Below, in pieces: positions 17,460 through 27,559 of a stretch of 64,000 nucleotides of DNA. The DNA is taken from positions 124,001 through 188,000 of the forward strand of contig CAXXPO010000019.1 in the NCBI GenBank assembly GCA_963665185.2, written 5' to 3'. The translations under genes were made by a program, and so were the position numbers. Positions within the stretch are counted from its first letter, which is position 1. The number at the start of each line of letters is the position of its first letter. The notes under the pieces are model-generated. The model had not been told where the DNA came from. It did no database searches and was given only the letters and a program-made list of their open reading frames with translations. The stretch is from G963665185 sp963665185 (GTDB taxonomy: Bacteria; Desulfobacterota; Desulfovibrionia; Desulfovibrionales; Desulfovibrionaceae).

Positions 17460-18797
17460 ATGCCCACGACCATAGCAATTGTCGGACGCCCCAATGTGGG
17501 AAAGTCCACCTTATTCAACCGCCTGCTGCGCAAGAACGCAGCCATCACCCATGATAAGCCGGGGGTGACCCGTGATCGTATCTATGGTGAAACGTACATC
17601 GACGAACGTCATGTCGCGTTCATTGACACCGGCGGCATCGAAGTGCTGGAATCCGGAGAGGGCCGCATCGAAGAGGGCATCTTTGAACAGGCACGAGAGG
17701 CCGTGGAAGAAGCCCATGCCATTTTGCTTGTCATGGATGGCCGTGAAGGCCTTACGCCGTTGGACGAACGGGTCGCCGCCTTTATCCGGCGTCACAACAA
17801 ACCTGTCCTGCTGGCCATCAACAAGGTGGATGGTGAAGAGCGGGAACCGGAAATGTTATCCGAGTTCCATAGCCTTGGTTTTGAAATGCTGGGTGTTTCG
17901 GGTGAACATGGGCACAATAGAAATTTTCTGCGTGAAGAGCTGGGAAGATTGATTGCCGATCTTCCTGATGAGGAAGACATCGACAAGGCTGAACAGGGTC
18001 TTCGGCTGGCCATGCTTGGACGTCCCAACGCAGGAAAATCCAGCATGGTCAATGCCTTTATCGGCGAAAAGCGGGTTATAGTAAGCCCTATTGCCGGAAC
18101 AACCCGCGATGCAGTAGACGCCACGGTGGATCACAACGGAAAGCGGTACACATTTGTGGACACGGCAGGTGTCCGCCGCAAGGCAAAAGTGGACGGATCC
18201 CTGGAGCAATTCTCTGTAACGCGTGCCCTCACAAGCAGCAAGCGCGCCCAAATAGTGGTTCTTGTTTTTGACGCCACACAGGGCGTGACTACGCAGGACA
18301 AGAAACTCTTGGACTTTCTGGTCCGGGAGAACACCCCGTTCCTGGTGGCAGTCAATAAAATCGACCTCATAGAACGAGGCAAGCTGGCGGAAGTGAAACA
18401 GGCATTCAAGGACCAGATGCGTTTTTGCAGCCATGCGCCGCTTGTATACACTTCGGCCCTCAAGGGAACTGGACTCAAGGATATTCTGCCCCTTGCCGAG
18501 CGCATGTGGAAGGAATGTCAGATCCGGGTGGGTACGGGTGAGCTGAACCGTGTCATGCGCGACATCATCGACCGACATCAACCTCCGCAGGTCAAATTCC
18601 GGCGTGCCAAGTTCTACTACCTGACACAGCCGGATACAAATCCGCCGCGTTTTCTTTTCTTTGTGAACAACCCCAAGTTGATCAAAGACTCGTACACCCG
18701 CTACCTGGAAAACCAGGTCCGCAAAAGCTTCGGTATCTCCACGGCTCCCTTGATAATCAGCTTTCGCTCCAGCCACGACAACAAGGACTCAAAATAA
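17460..18797 (+). CDS. der: Ribosome-assembly GTPase Der (EngA)
   Basis: 445 residues from ATG 17460 with AGGAAA upstream; an in-frame codon at 17400 adds 20 residues ahead of the G1 motif and is rejected. Two tandem G domains: G1 GRPNVGKS (residue 8) and GRPNAGKS (about 185), G3 DTGG and DTAG, G4 NKVD and NKID. A C-terminal KH-like domain follows (about 360-445). Needed for 50S subunit assembly. Single gene, divergent from the permease pair; no clear terminator before the tRNA-Ser promoter. Confidence 0.98.
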   Translation: MPTTIAIVGRPNVGKSTLFNRLLRKNAAITHDKPGVTRDRIYGETYIDERHVAFIDTGGIEVLESGEGRIEEGIFEQAREAVEEAHAILLVMDGREGLTPLDERVAAFIRRHNKPVLLAINKVDGEEREPEMLSEFHSLGFEMLGVSGEHGHNRNFLREELGRLIADLPDEEDIDKAEQGLRLAMLGRPNAGKSSMVNAFIGEKRVIVSPIAGTTRDAVDATVDHNGKRYTFVDTAGVRRKAKVDGSLEQFSVTRALTSSKRAQIVVLVFDATQGVTTQDKKLLDFLVRENTPFLVAVNKIDLIERGKLAEVKQAFKDQMRFCSHAPLVYTSALKGTGLKDILPLAERMWKECQIRVGTGELNRVMRDIIDRHQPPQVKFRRAKFYYLTQPDTNPPRFLFFVNNPKLIKDSYTRYLENQVRKSFGISTAPLIISFRSSHDNKDSK

Positions 18798-18822
18798 AAA
18801 ACGCCCTACATGCAGACAGGGC

Positions 18823-18851
18823 TTGACATCACATCGCTTGCAATTTAGGAA
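18823..18851 (+). promoter_or_regulatory. Sigma70-like promoter of tRNA-Ser
   Basis: TTGACA (18823-18828), 17 bases, TAGGAA. Perfect -35, weak -10; 31 bp before the tRNA. Confidence 0.45.
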
Positions 18852-18882
18852 CTATCCCTCTTCGACACGAAGTCGAGGCAGC

Positions 18883-18974
18883 GGAGAGATGGCCGAGCTA
18901 GGCCGAAGGCGCACGCCTGCTAAGCGTGTATAGGGGAAACTCTATCGAGGGTTCAAATCCCTCTCTCTCCGCCA
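18883..18974 (+). tRNA. tRNA-Ser(GCT)
   Basis: Acceptor GGAGAGA with TCTCTCC, anticodon GCT in CTGCTAA, long variable arm as expected for Ser, T arm GGGTTCAAATCCC, encoded CCA. 92 bases. Confidence 0.96.
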
Positions 18975-19124
18975 CAGACATCAAGGGGTTATGGCAAATA
19001 TGCTGTAACCTCTTTTTGTTTTGGCCCACACTCGTGCCATGCCCCTTCTCTTCAAAACAAAGGGGACGGCTTTTCCGCCATCCCCTCCTTGCCTCTCTGG
19101 CCGCCCTGTGAAGCCGAATATTTA

Positions 19125-20609
19125 CTACTCCCGAATATGCTTTTTCAATACCGGGACCGTGACCAGCATGACGACTGCAGCGGCCAGGGTAAACAATCCT
19201 ATGTTCATGAACAGCCCGGAGTACACGTGCAAGGATTGCATGGCATCCATGCCATGTTCCGGGATGCTGGCCATGGAAGCCACCTTGCCGCCGATGATCA
19301 TGGCCACGGACTGAGACATGAACCACGCGCCCATCATGAAGCCCATGCTACGTTCAGGAGTCAACCGGGCGACCATTGCCAGCCCCAGTCCGCTTACCAG
19401 CAGTTCGCCCATACTTTGAAAGCCGTAAGTGGCAAGAAGCCAGTTGCCGGAGATCACTCCGTTACTGTCTGGAAAATAATCCGCCGCCACCGCCACGGTG
19501 AGAAAACCACAAGAGCACATCAACATGCCGAAAGCAAATTTGGTGGGAAGAGACAGGTCGTGCCCGCTCTTATTAAGTCTGGCATATACCCAAGCCAGGA
19601 CCGGACTTATCGCCATGATCCAGAAGGGGTTGAGAGCCTGGAACGATGCGGGTTCAATATGGATACCCAATACATATGGATGCACATTGCGAAGAGCAAA
19701 AAGATTCAACGAGGTGGGCATCTGTTGATAAAGCACGAAAAAGACCACAGCTTCGACAATCAGCACCAGACAGACCATCATGTTCGGTCGCTCTTCGGGA
19801 GCTGCCCGGTAGACTTCACGGATGAACAGGCCTGCCACTACTGCCAGGGCCAAGTAAAGAATATCGTGGGCAATGGTCAAATGCTTGAGCATCAGGGCCG
19901 AAGCAAAGGCCATGGCTGCCGCTATTCCGAATGTTGCCAACAGCCATTTGATACGCAACGGTTCAAAGTCGGGCTTTGAACCCACTTTGTCCAGCAAATG
20001 CCTCCACAGCAAAAAATTAACAATCGCAATGCTCATACCCGCAAAGCAAACCCTGAAGGCGATTTCCCAACCATAATGGCGTTCAACCAAAGGGCAGATG
20101 CTCATGGACAAGAACGAACCAATATTTATGGCCATGTAATACAGAGTAAAGGCTCCATCCACGCGGGAATCGCTTTTGTCATACAATTTGGAAACAAGGG
20201 CTGACGGATTTGCCTTGAACAGGGCATTTCCTGCCACAATCAAGCCCAACGCCGGATAAAGAAATTCCTTGCTGTTCACTCCCAGCAGACCGTAGCCCCC
20301 CGCCAAAACCACGGCTCCCACAAACATGGTGCGGCGGTTGCCAAGAATCTTGTCCCCAAGCCAGCCCCCCACACAGATAAAGGCATAAACCAACGCTGCG
20401 AATGCACTGAACGTATTGTCGGCAAGTTCATCTGAAAAACCGAATTCCCGGACCATGAACAATACCAGCAGGGCCTGCATCCCGTAAAATCCGAACCGCT
20501 CCCACATCTCCACCATAAACAATACGTAAAACGGCCTGGGATGATTCAATATACCCCCAGCACTCCCTGTCATAAGTCCCCCCCGGTTGAAGTTGCGTAT
20601 ATCTGGCAT
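19125..20609 (-). CDS. POT/PTR2-family proton-dependent oligopeptide transporter
   Basis: 494 residues, 12 to 14 membrane helices. The family signature ExxERFxFYG (EMWERFGFYG) lies near residue 34-43, with GGWLGD further on, and the second POT signature region SICPLVERHYGWEIAFRV at about 165. Imports di- and tripeptides with protons. ATG 20609 has GGAG four bases upstream; a second ATG at 20573 with a G-rich site is also possible and would drop 12 residues. Single-gene unit; the next gene on this strand begins 347 bp upstream of it. Confidence 0.93.
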   Translation of the reverse strand: MPDIRNFNRGGLMTGSAGGILNHPRPFYVLFMVEMWERFGFYGMQALLVLFMVREFGFSDELADNTFSAFAALVYAFICVGGWLGDKILGNRRTMFVGAVVLAGGYGLLGVNSKEFLYPALGLIVAGNALFKANPSALVSKLYDKSDSRVDGAFTLYYMAINIGSFLSMSICPLVERHYGWEIAFRVCFAGMSIAIVNFLLWRHLLDKVGSKPDFEPLRIKWLLATFGIAAAMAFASALMLKHLTIAHDILYLALAVVAGLFIREVYRAAPEERPNMMVCLVLIVEAVVFFVLYQQMPTSLNLFALRNVHPYVLGIHIEPASFQALNPFWIMAISPVLAWVYARLNKSGHDLSLPTKFAFGMLMCSCGFLTVAVAADYFPDSNGVISGNWLLATYGFQSMGELLVSGLGLAMVARLTPERSMGFMMGAWFMSQSVAMIIGGKVASMASIPEHGMDAMQSLHVYSGLFMNIGLFTLAAAVVMLVTVPVLKKHIRE

Positions 20610-20956
20610 AAACTCCGTTCAGACAACAAAATTAGAATCAACAGAATTTGTTCTCTTGGCCCCAAAAAACAACACGAAAAGCTGATCCCCATGGGATTGC
20701 TTACCACTATACACTGCTTTTTGAAAATACATGATGCGTAGCTTGCCCACACATGGGGAACAGAAAAAGCAATGGATGTCGTGCGGAGTAATAGGCCCCC
20801 AAGTATTCCCAACATTCTGTAAACAAAAGATAAACAGAGATGGCTGACCAAGGGCAAGAAAGTCACGAAGAAAAAGGCAGTTTTTTTCCTTGAAGGATCT
20901 TTCAAAGACAAAAAAGTCATTTGCCCAAAAAGGGAAAAAAAAGATGATTTTTCAAA
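20610..20956. other. Gene-free, A/T-rich gap
   Basis: Contains the promoter region of the peptide transporter and the end of the TPR gene. I see no RNA gene and no clear terminator. Confidence 0.5.
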
Positions 20957-23659
20957 CTATTTTTTAACTCCCGTCCCTCTTGCCTTGCGTCCTTGCACGG
21001 TTTTCTTGCGTTTGCTTTTCTTGCGCTCCTTGCGCGTAGTAACGGACTTTTCGTATTCTTCGTTGAACAATTGCTCTTTGCGTTTTTCAAAAATAATCGC
21101 GGTTTTAAGAGCGGACATGGCCATGGCCACAATACTGAGAATAAGTATAAGTCCCTTTTGTAATTGCCATTTTTCCTTAAGAAGAAGGTCCACCGCCGAA
21201 CCTGCAATGTAGTTCTGCATACCGTAAATAATGAGCGGCACGAGAATGATGGCAACCCCCAGCCCCACCAGTTCCATCCATATGAAATTCCGGCCAAGCA
21301 AAAGAACGAAAAATGTCGCGTCCCGAATAACCCGCAGAGTTACCAACCGTCCCTGCAGAACATGGAGTCGATCGTCAACCTCGCCCAAATAGGTGTGACC
21401 TTTGCGAAAATTCTCTGCACTGTGGAGATTCTGGACTTTCATCCAATTGAGTTTATCCGCACAAAAATTGAAGTCCCTGTTGAACTCTCGAAGCAATTTG
21501 GGAAAAGGAAACCAGGAGGCTTCACGCTGCACTTCAATAAGCCGCTCCAGCAGGATGGATCCACGCTTTTCCACCAGTTTGATCTCGTTGGCGATACGTT
21601 CCTGCATTTCGGATTCCATGCTTGCCACGCCGCTTTGCAGCCGCTTGAAGGCCACAAAATTCTCCACTTTGGTCAACCGCTGCAAAACATCAAGTTTTCC
21701 GCGGGTCTTTTCCATATATTCATGTTCCGGCGTAAACCACTGGAACAACTTTCCATCAAGTTGATCCACCTGCTCGCGGGCTTCCGCGGCCCCCTTTTGC
21801 GCCTCACTCCACACCTCCCACAGAGAATTCATTATATGAAACCGGCCACGCTCGATTTCCGGGTCAACAAGCACATGGTTGAAAATCATGGGATCGCGGT
21901 TGATCAAATCAACGAAGATAACCAAAGCGTGCTCTGTAAACCCCATTTTGATGAGACACACGGCCTGTCTGTACACCGTATCCAGCCAGGAGGGAGCGAA
22001 TTGTTCGGCCTGCTTGTACAGCTGAATGGCCTTTTCAAAGCTCATCTGAATTTCATGACACCGGGCCTGGTTCATGCAGCACACGGCCCGCTGCACATCA
22101 GTATAACTTAAACGCTGGGCTTCCTCGAAAAAAAACAGGGCCTGATTCATGTCTTCGGCTTCCATGTGCAGCAAAGCCTGCAACGAACGAGGCTGGTAGC
22201 TGCGTGGATAACGAACCGAGGCCTGAGCCAGGAGGTGTTCGGCATTGGCATGGTTGTTCAGACGCAGGCTTTCCAGGGCTGACCAGATATATTCCCCTTC
22301 TTCCGGCGCAAGATGGTCGAACGCTCCTTCCCAATCCTTACTCCGGCTTCGCCACAAATGGCTGAACGTGCGCAATTGAAACGGCACAGTGAGCTCAAAA
22401 AGACTACGCATGTAGACACCGGTCTTGCCTTTCTTTTCCATTATGTCGGAAAGACCGCCCACAGGATCCGCACTAAGCACATCGTCTATTTCCTGAGATA
22501 TCGGCTCAAAATCCCCCATGCCGATCATGACAAATTTTTCCCATATTTTGGGACGCAACGGAACGATCTGACGAGAAGGGCAATCTGCCGGACGATGTGT
22601 TTTCAAGCCACAGTAATAGCACTCGCCTTCCACTCCGGCCTGCAACCTTCGAGGAGCGGAAACCTGCAGACTTCCCCCTTCGGCTCCGGCCTCGGCATCT
22701 TCGGTCAAGCTGGCGTAACACCAGTTGTCCAACCCCAGACGTTCACTGAAATATGCAACTTGGTTGATGTTGAATTCATTGCCCAACAGATATGCATACC
22801 GGTAGGTCAGATACGGATAATCAGGGGTAAGGCGTTGCCAGTCCAAATTGATTTTGCGTGGCAGGTCTTCATTGAAGTTCCGCCCGTCCTTGGGTACGGC
22901 CACCATGGTGCAGGGCCAGTAGCGTCCATCAGGATCAGACTTGATGGACTGAACAAGGGATATCATCTCCTTGCACCAGGTACGGAGCAGCCGCAGATTA
23001 TCCAGGGGCATTATCAGGTTGGTTTCATTGAATATATACTTAATACCAAGCCGCTGTATCACATTTTCCGCACAGGAAAAAAAATGCCTCCACCCTTGCA
23101 TGAAATCCTTGTCCAGGGGATTTCCCAAAGGCTTGATGATGAAATACCAACCAAGAGAAGAATCATAGGAATAACTGGGGTCTGCTTGCAAATAGGCCCA
23201 TTCGACATTGGCAAGTCCGGGAGCGACATTGATCTGGTCCGTGGAAAGACCGGCAAGCCCCTTGACATCGCCAACGCATTTGGGATGGATCAAAACCTCA
23301 AAACCGCTAGGGCTGACCATGTTCTGGGCGGTCAGATCGGCCGAAACCGAAAGGGAGATGGTCATATCCCAGCCCACCAGGAACGATGCAGGAATGACTT
23401 GGAAGAATATCTGCAATGGATTAAGGCGGGCCCAGATCTGCAGCCTTGCCAGCGCCTTGAAGACTTCGTTCGAAGAAAAAAACCACAGGGCCTGTGACGG
23501 AGCAGAGGTCATTTTTATGCCGCCATGGTCCTGCAGGGTCTGGGTCAACGCCTTTGTCAACTGGCCTGACCAGACGATCCAGACACCGAAACCACCGGAG
23601 ACAATGCGCGATTGCTTCAAGGAAGGCAGGCTTTCCTGCAACTCGGAAAAACTGTACAT
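20957..23659 (-). CDS. Large TPR membrane protein with a CCHC zinc knuckle
   Basis: 900 residues, no signal peptide. Residues 1-340 are a domain I do not recognise. Residues 347-360 (CYYCGLKTHRPADC) match the CX2CX4HX4C zinc knuckle of nucleic-acid-binding proteins. Residues about 460-600 hold TPR-like helices (for example LLAQASVRYPRSYQPRSLQALLHM). A charged coiled coil covers about 640-750, two hydrophobic segments lie near 785-845, and the tail of some 45 residues is extremely basic (RKERKKSKRKKTVQ). The tail should face the cytoplasm. It is divergent from the MoaE-like gene with 70 bp between starts. Function unknown; membrane-bound scaffold with possible RNA or DNA contact is inference. 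Confidence 0.8.
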   Translation of the reverse strand: MYSFSELQESLPSLKQSRIVSGGFGVWIVWSGQLTKALTQTLQDHGGIKMTSAPSQALWFFSSNEVFKALARLQIWARLNPLQIFFQVIPASFLVGWDMTISLSVSADLTAQNMVSPSGFEVLIHPKCVGDVKGLAGLSTDQINVAPGLANVEWAYLQADPSYSYDSSLGWYFIIKPLGNPLDKDFMQGWRHFFSCAENVIQRLGIKYIFNETNLIMPLDNLRLLRTWCKEMISLVQSIKSDPDGRYWPCTMVAVPKDGRNFNEDLPRKINLDWQRLTPDYPYLTYRYAYLLGNEFNINQVAYFSERLGLDNWCYASLTEDAEAGAEGGSLQVSAPRRLQAGVEGECYYCGLKTHRPADCPSRQIVPLRPKIWEKFVMIGMGDFEPISQEIDDVLSADPVGGLSDIMEKKGKTGVYMRSLFELTVPFQLRTFSHLWRSRSKDWEGAFDHLAPEEGEYIWSALESLRLNNHANAEHLLAQASVRYPRSYQPRSLQALLHMEAEDMNQALFFFEEAQRLSYTDVQRAVCCMNQARCHEIQMSFEKAIQLYKQAEQFAPSWLDTVYRQAVCLIKMGFTEHALVIFVDLINRDPMIFNHVLVDPEIERGRFHIMNSLWEVWSEAQKGAAEAREQVDQLDGKLFQWFTPEHEYMEKTRGKLDVLQRLTKVENFVAFKRLQSGVASMESEMQERIANEIKLVEKRGSILLERLIEVQREASWFPFPKLLREFNRDFNFCADKLNWMKVQNLHSAENFRKGHTYLGEVDDRLHVLQGRLVTLRVIRDATFFVLLLGRNFIWMELVGLGVAIILVPLIIYGMQNYIAGSAVDLLLKEKWQLQKGLILILSIVAMAMSALKTAIIFEKRKEQLFNEEYEKSVTTRKERKKSKRKKTVQGRKARGTGVKK

Positions 23660-23729
23660 TCATCTTCCCCGTTACGGGTGCAAACGTTTACTCAGGTCCA
23701 TATCACCAACTCCAACCCCGAGGCACTCA

Positions 23730-24092
23730 GTGGATATTACGCAAACCATCAATCAAATGAAACAAGAACCGGGCTTCGCCGAGAATGTCGGCATGGTGCT
23801 TGTCCACAACGGCGTTGTCCGCGCCTGGTCCCGCAAGGACCATAGTGCCGTCACCAGCGTGGACGTAACTCCGAACCTGGATCGGATCGAGGAACTCCGC
23901 CGCGAATACGAGGCCCATGAAGGCATTTTCCGTGTGTTGGTCGAAGCCAACCAGGGAAAGCTCAATCTCGGCGACGACCTGTTGTTTATCGTCGTAGCAG
24001 GCGACATCCGGGAGAACGTCAAAGCCGCTTTGTCCGAACTTCTGGACCGTATCAAATCCGAAGCTATCATCAAAACCGAATACTCGGCATAG
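23730..24092 (+). CDS. MoaE-like molybdopterin synthase large-subunit homologue
   Basis: 120 residues from GTG 23730 (GAGG upstream); the first ATG is nine codons later. MoaE-like features: GMVLVHNGVVRAWSR at the N-terminus, the YEAHEGI helix, GDDLLFIVVAGDIREN where MoaE has its HR region, and a KSEAIIKTEY tail in place of the catalytic PIWKKE. The His-Arg and tail Lys-Lys-Glu differ from classical MoaE, so catalysis may be altered. Paired with no moaD here. Sulfate reducers need molybdopterin for formate dehydrogenases. Confidence 0.7.
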   Translation: MDITQTINQMKQEPGFAENVGMVLVHNGVVRAWSRKDHSAVTSVDVTPNLDRIEELRREYEAHEGIFRVLVEANQGKLNLGDDLLFIVVAGDIRENVKAALSELLDRIKSEAIIKTEYSA

Positions 24093-24143
24093 CCCACATC
24101 AAAAGGAATCCGTTCAGCTGGCCCGTACACGCATTCAGCCTTT

Positions 24144-24980
24144 TTATATTGCAAAAAGCGGCCCAACAACGGATTCCACCATTTTTTTGACGCGCAGAGG
24201 TTCCACCACGCGCCCGCGTTTGAGTCCCCCACGCACAAGAATCCTGGCTTTTTTTCGTAGCTCCTTCTCGACCAGCCCGCGTGAATCTGCATCCAGGACA
24301 GGATCGTCAAGAATGGAAATCAAAGCACGAATACGGAACAAATCCAGACCGATGATGGAAAAAGAAAGCTGGTCCGCATGTCCCCCATGTTTGACGGTGT
24401 ATTCCTGATCCAAAAGTCCCACGGGAAAACGCAGAGCCACCCGCAGCCACATGTCGTAATCTTCGCAGGCGGGAAGATTTTCATTGAACGGTCCGGCCTG
24501 CTCCCAGACCAGGCGGCTGAACATGACCGTGGACGGCGAAATGCGGCACATGGACAGACATTTCGGGAATATCCACCCTTGCGGCTGCGCATATTTATCC
24601 TTTTTATTGACACGTACGCCCTGGCGCATCCAAATTTCCCGCGTCTGGCTGATGTCCACCCCCTGTTCGCGCATGAACCGGGTCTGCGCCGTCAGTTTGC
24701 CGGGCAGGAAAATGTCATCCGAATCCAGCAAGGCAAATACATCACCGCAGGCAACGGCAATACCTGCGTTCCGGGCTGCGGAAACACCCCGATTGTCCTG
24801 GCGCAGCACCCGCAGACGGGAATCCGCAACGGTTTGAAGAATGCCAGGTGTTGCGTCCGTTGAGCCGTCGTCCACCACAATGACCTCCATGTCGGGGAAG
24901 TCTTGATCCAAGGCGGAACGTATTGCGGATTTAATGCATGCGGCACGGTTGAATGTCGGTATAATTACAGATACAAACAT
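24144..24980 (-). CDS. Family 2 glycosyltransferase
   Basis: 278 residues. GT-A fold: VSVIIPTFNRA at the start, VVDDGSTD near 36-43, then ALLDSDD (the DXD metal site, about residue 86-92). The C-terminal part (about 150-278) is predicted soluble and has a basic end. Transfers a sugar from a nucleotide donor, probably onto a surface polysaccharide or glycan. Divergent from the two GT4 genes that start at 25060, together forming a small glycan locus. Confidence 0.9.
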   Translation of the reverse strand: MFVSVIIPTFNRAACIKSAIRSALDQDFPDMEVIVVDDGSTDATPGILQTVADSRLRVLRQDNRGVSAARNAGIAVACGDVFALLDSDDIFLPGKLTAQTRFMREQGVDISQTREIWMRQGVRVNKKDKYAQPQGWIFPKCLSMCRISPSTVMFSRLVWEQAGPFNENLPACEDYDMWLRVALRFPVGLLDQEYTVKHGGHADQLSFSIIGLDLFRIRALISILDDPVLDADSRGLVEKELRKKARILVRGGLKRGRVVEPLRVKKMVESVVGPLFAI

Positions 24981-25059
24981 GGCGGCTCATGGTTATCGTG
25001 ACCTTTGCTCATGCCACGTTGTGTCAAGCAGTCTCGCAAAAGTCTAGTAAGGAAACGTT

Positions 25060-26205
25060 TTGTCCCGAATATCCTCCGGCCTGCGCATCGCCATTCTGGT
25101 GGAAAAACTTTCACTCTACGGCGGAACCGAACGCTTCGGCTGGAGGCTTGCCGAACGCTTGGCCGAACAAGGCCATCGCGTGGAAGTCGTCTGTGGACGG
25201 GCAGAGACCGCTCCACCCAAAGATGTCCAAGTACGCACTCTGGGCAGGCCTCCCCTGCCCCGCTCGGCCAAAATACTCTGGTTTGCGATCAAAGCACGGC
25301 AGGTTGTGCGCGCCAATGCATACGACCTGACCATCAGCCTGTGCAATACCCTGGAACAGGATCTCTGTCGGGTGAGCGGCGGCCCCATCGACGTATTCCA
25401 CACCCTTTCCATCCGCGCCTATCCAAAGGGACTATCGCGCTCACTCAAGAAACTGCGCCGCAAACTGGCTCCAGCCAATATGCTCATTCGTTGCATCCAG
25501 GCCCGACAATTCAGGCCGAACAACAGACTTGTAGCGGTTTCCTCCCTGGTTCGGGACTGGCTGTTGCAGGCCCATCCGGACCTCGACGCCCATTCCATTC
25601 CGCTAGTGTACAACAAACCAGATCTGCAACGCTTCAGCGCCCCCACCCCGTATGAACGAAACACTGCGCGAAAGCGCCTGAACATTCCGCCGGATGCCAC
25701 GGTCATGGTCCTGGCCGGAACAAATTTCATGCTCAAAGGCGTTGCCACGGCCATTCGAGCCGTGCATCTGCTGCCGGACAATTTTCTGCTGTATGTTGCA
25801 GGTGGCAGACGTCCCGGCCGCTTCCTGGATTTGGCCCGAGAACTTGGCGTGGAAGACAGAATCCGTTTTCTTGGCAAGGTGGACGACATGACCGGTCTGT
25901 ACCACGGTGCGGATATCTTCGTGCTGCCCTCTTTCTACGACACCTGCTCCAATGCCGTGCTGGAAGCCAGGGCCTGCGGCCTCAAAGCCGTTTCATCGGC
26001 CAGCAACGGCTCCAGTTTCTTTCTTCCCCCACGCTGGGTATTGGACGACGCCGCCGATCACAAAGGTCTGGCCACGCAGATCATGGACGTGGCAGCGGAA
26101 AAGGCGCCACCGCCTTTTGTCTGGCCCGACACGGTGCAAAGCGGCCTGGACGCATTCATCAACATTGCACTGCAAACAGCACGCTCCAAGACGGAGTCCT
26201 CATGA
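25060..26205 (+). CDS. Family 4 glycosyltransferase (WaaG/RfaG-like)
   Basis: 381 residues, TTG start at 25060 with AGGAAA six bases upstream. GT-B fold: N-terminal GGTERFGWRLAERLAEQGHRV is the first Rossmann domain; the C-terminal domain holds FLGKVDDMTGLYHGADIFVLPS and the EX7E-type donor site near SNAVLEARACGLKAVSS. This pattern resembles lipopolysaccharide core transferases such as WaaG. Overlaps the next gene by ATGA, so they are coupled. Confidence 0.9.
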   Translation: MSRISSGLRIAILVEKLSLYGGTERFGWRLAERLAEQGHRVEVVCGRAETAPPKDVQVRTLGRPPLPRSAKILWFAIKARQVVRANAYDLTISLCNTLEQDLCRVSGGPIDVFHTLSIRAYPKGLSRSLKKLRRKLAPANMLIRCIQARQFRPNNRLVAVSSLVRDWLLQAHPDLDAHSIPLVYNKPDLQRFSAPTPYERNTARKRLNIPPDATVMVLAGTNFMLKGVATAIRAVHLLPDNFLLYVAGGRRPGRFLDLARELGVEDRIRFLGKVDDMTGLYHGADIFVLPSFYDTCSNAVLEARACGLKAVSSASNGSSFFLPPRWVLDDAADHKGLATQIMDVAAEKAPPPFVWPDTVQSGLDAFINIALQTARSKTESS

Positions 26206-27296
26206 AAATTCTCTACATTCTCGGCGGAATCCCGTTTGGCGGCATTGAAGTCCAACTTCTGGACATCTGCCTTGAACTCAAACGTCAAGGACATGATCCC
26301 ATAGTGCTGAACATTTCCGGAACAGGTAGAAAGCACGCGGATTTCCTTGCCTCTGGAATTGAAACAATGGCCCTGTTCAACGACAAATCCGCACTCAAGA
26401 CATTCAAACCCCGGACAATTATACGCCTGCGTCAGGTCATCCGGGACATTGCCCCGGACATCGTGCATACCCAGCAGTTTTCAGCAGACTACTACGGACG
26501 ACTGGCGGCAACAGGCATTGACGTTCCCGTGGTCACGCACATTCACAATACCGTGTCCGAAACCAAGCAGCACCGCCGACTTGCCAACCGCATGCTGTCC
26601 TTGCGCACAGACCTGTTTTTATGCGTATCCCAAGCCGTGGCCGATTATGTGCAACAGGCCCACAATTGGACAAAAAAGCCCGTTGAAGTCCTCTACAACT
26701 GCCTCGATGAAAGCAAGTTCACCACGCCCGCCCTGGACCTGTACAAGGAATTCGGTCTGCAAGGCCGGGTTGTCGTCGCAGTGGGGCGCCTGCTCAATGA
26801 CCACAAAAATTTTGATCGTCTGGTACAGGCTTTCTCCAAACTGTTGCCGCAACAGCCCGATGCCCGCCTGCTTATTGTGGGAGAGGGAAAAGACCGTCCC
26901 GAACTTGAATCCCAGATCCGCAGGCTCGGCCTACAGGGAAAAGCCGTTCTGGCTGGGTACAGAACCGATGTGGGAGCCATACTCAAGTCCTGCCATGTGT
27001 TGGCCATGCCTTCCGCCTACGAAGGATTCGCAAATGTCGTCATCGAAGCCATGCAGTGCGGCCTGCCCGCCATGCTCTCCCGTCATGTACCCGCCCTTGA
27101 GGTCGCAGGCGAAGCCAGTATTGTCTGCACCACTGAACCGGACGATATCTGCCGCCAGCTCCTGACCGTATTGAATGACGGCGATCTGCATGCCAAGCTC
27201 AGCGCCAGGGCCACTGCTATTGCCGCCCGCCATCACGTCGGACCATATGTCACAGAGTTGTTGCACCTGTACGGTCAGTTCATTCCTGCTTCGTAA
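26202..27296 (+). CDS. Family 4 glycosyltransferase
   Basis: 364 residues. GT-B: MKILYILGGIPFGGIEVQLL at the start, VAVGRLLNDHKNFDRLVQAF near 190-210, AMPSAYEGFANVVIEAMQCGLPAM (EX7E donor site, about 265-285). Probably adds a sugar to an envelope glycan together with the preceding gene, to which it is joined by an ATGA overlap. No terminator recognised; 263 bp of non-coding DNA follow before the next gene. Confidence 0.9.
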   Translation: MKILYILGGIPFGGIEVQLLDICLELKRQGHDPIVLNISGTGRKHADFLASGIETMALFNDKSALKTFKPRTIIRLRQVIRDIAPDIVHTQQFSADYYGRLAATGIDVPVVTHIHNTVSETKQHRRLANRMLSLRTDLFLCVSQAVADYVQQAHNWTKKPVEVLYNCLDESKFTTPALDLYKEFGLQGRVVVAVGRLLNDHKNFDRLVQAFSKLLPQQPDARLLIVGEGKDRPELESQIRRLGLQGKAVLAGYRTDVGAILKSCHVLAMPSAYEGFANVVIEAMQCGLPAMLSRHVPALEVAGEASIVCTTEPDDICRQLLTVLNDGDLHAKLSARATAIAARHHVGPYVTELLHLYGQFIPAS

Positions 27297-27559
27297 ACAC
27301 CACAGCTTCGGGATTCCCCTCGTTTGTCGGCTTTTCCCCTTTCCAACCATCCGTCCAGGGGAATGATTTTTTTTGTCCCGCCTCCCCTTCACATGCTTTT
27401 CCCATACAATAATCAAAAATTTTCAAGATCTTATACTACCCATCTATTCCCACCCACCGGGTTGTAATCATCCGTTGGTTGTGGCAACATACTAGACTGG
27501 AAATCTAAGGCTTGGCTTTTACCGATTTAAACTCTGTTTTTCAGGGAAAACGGCCCTCT

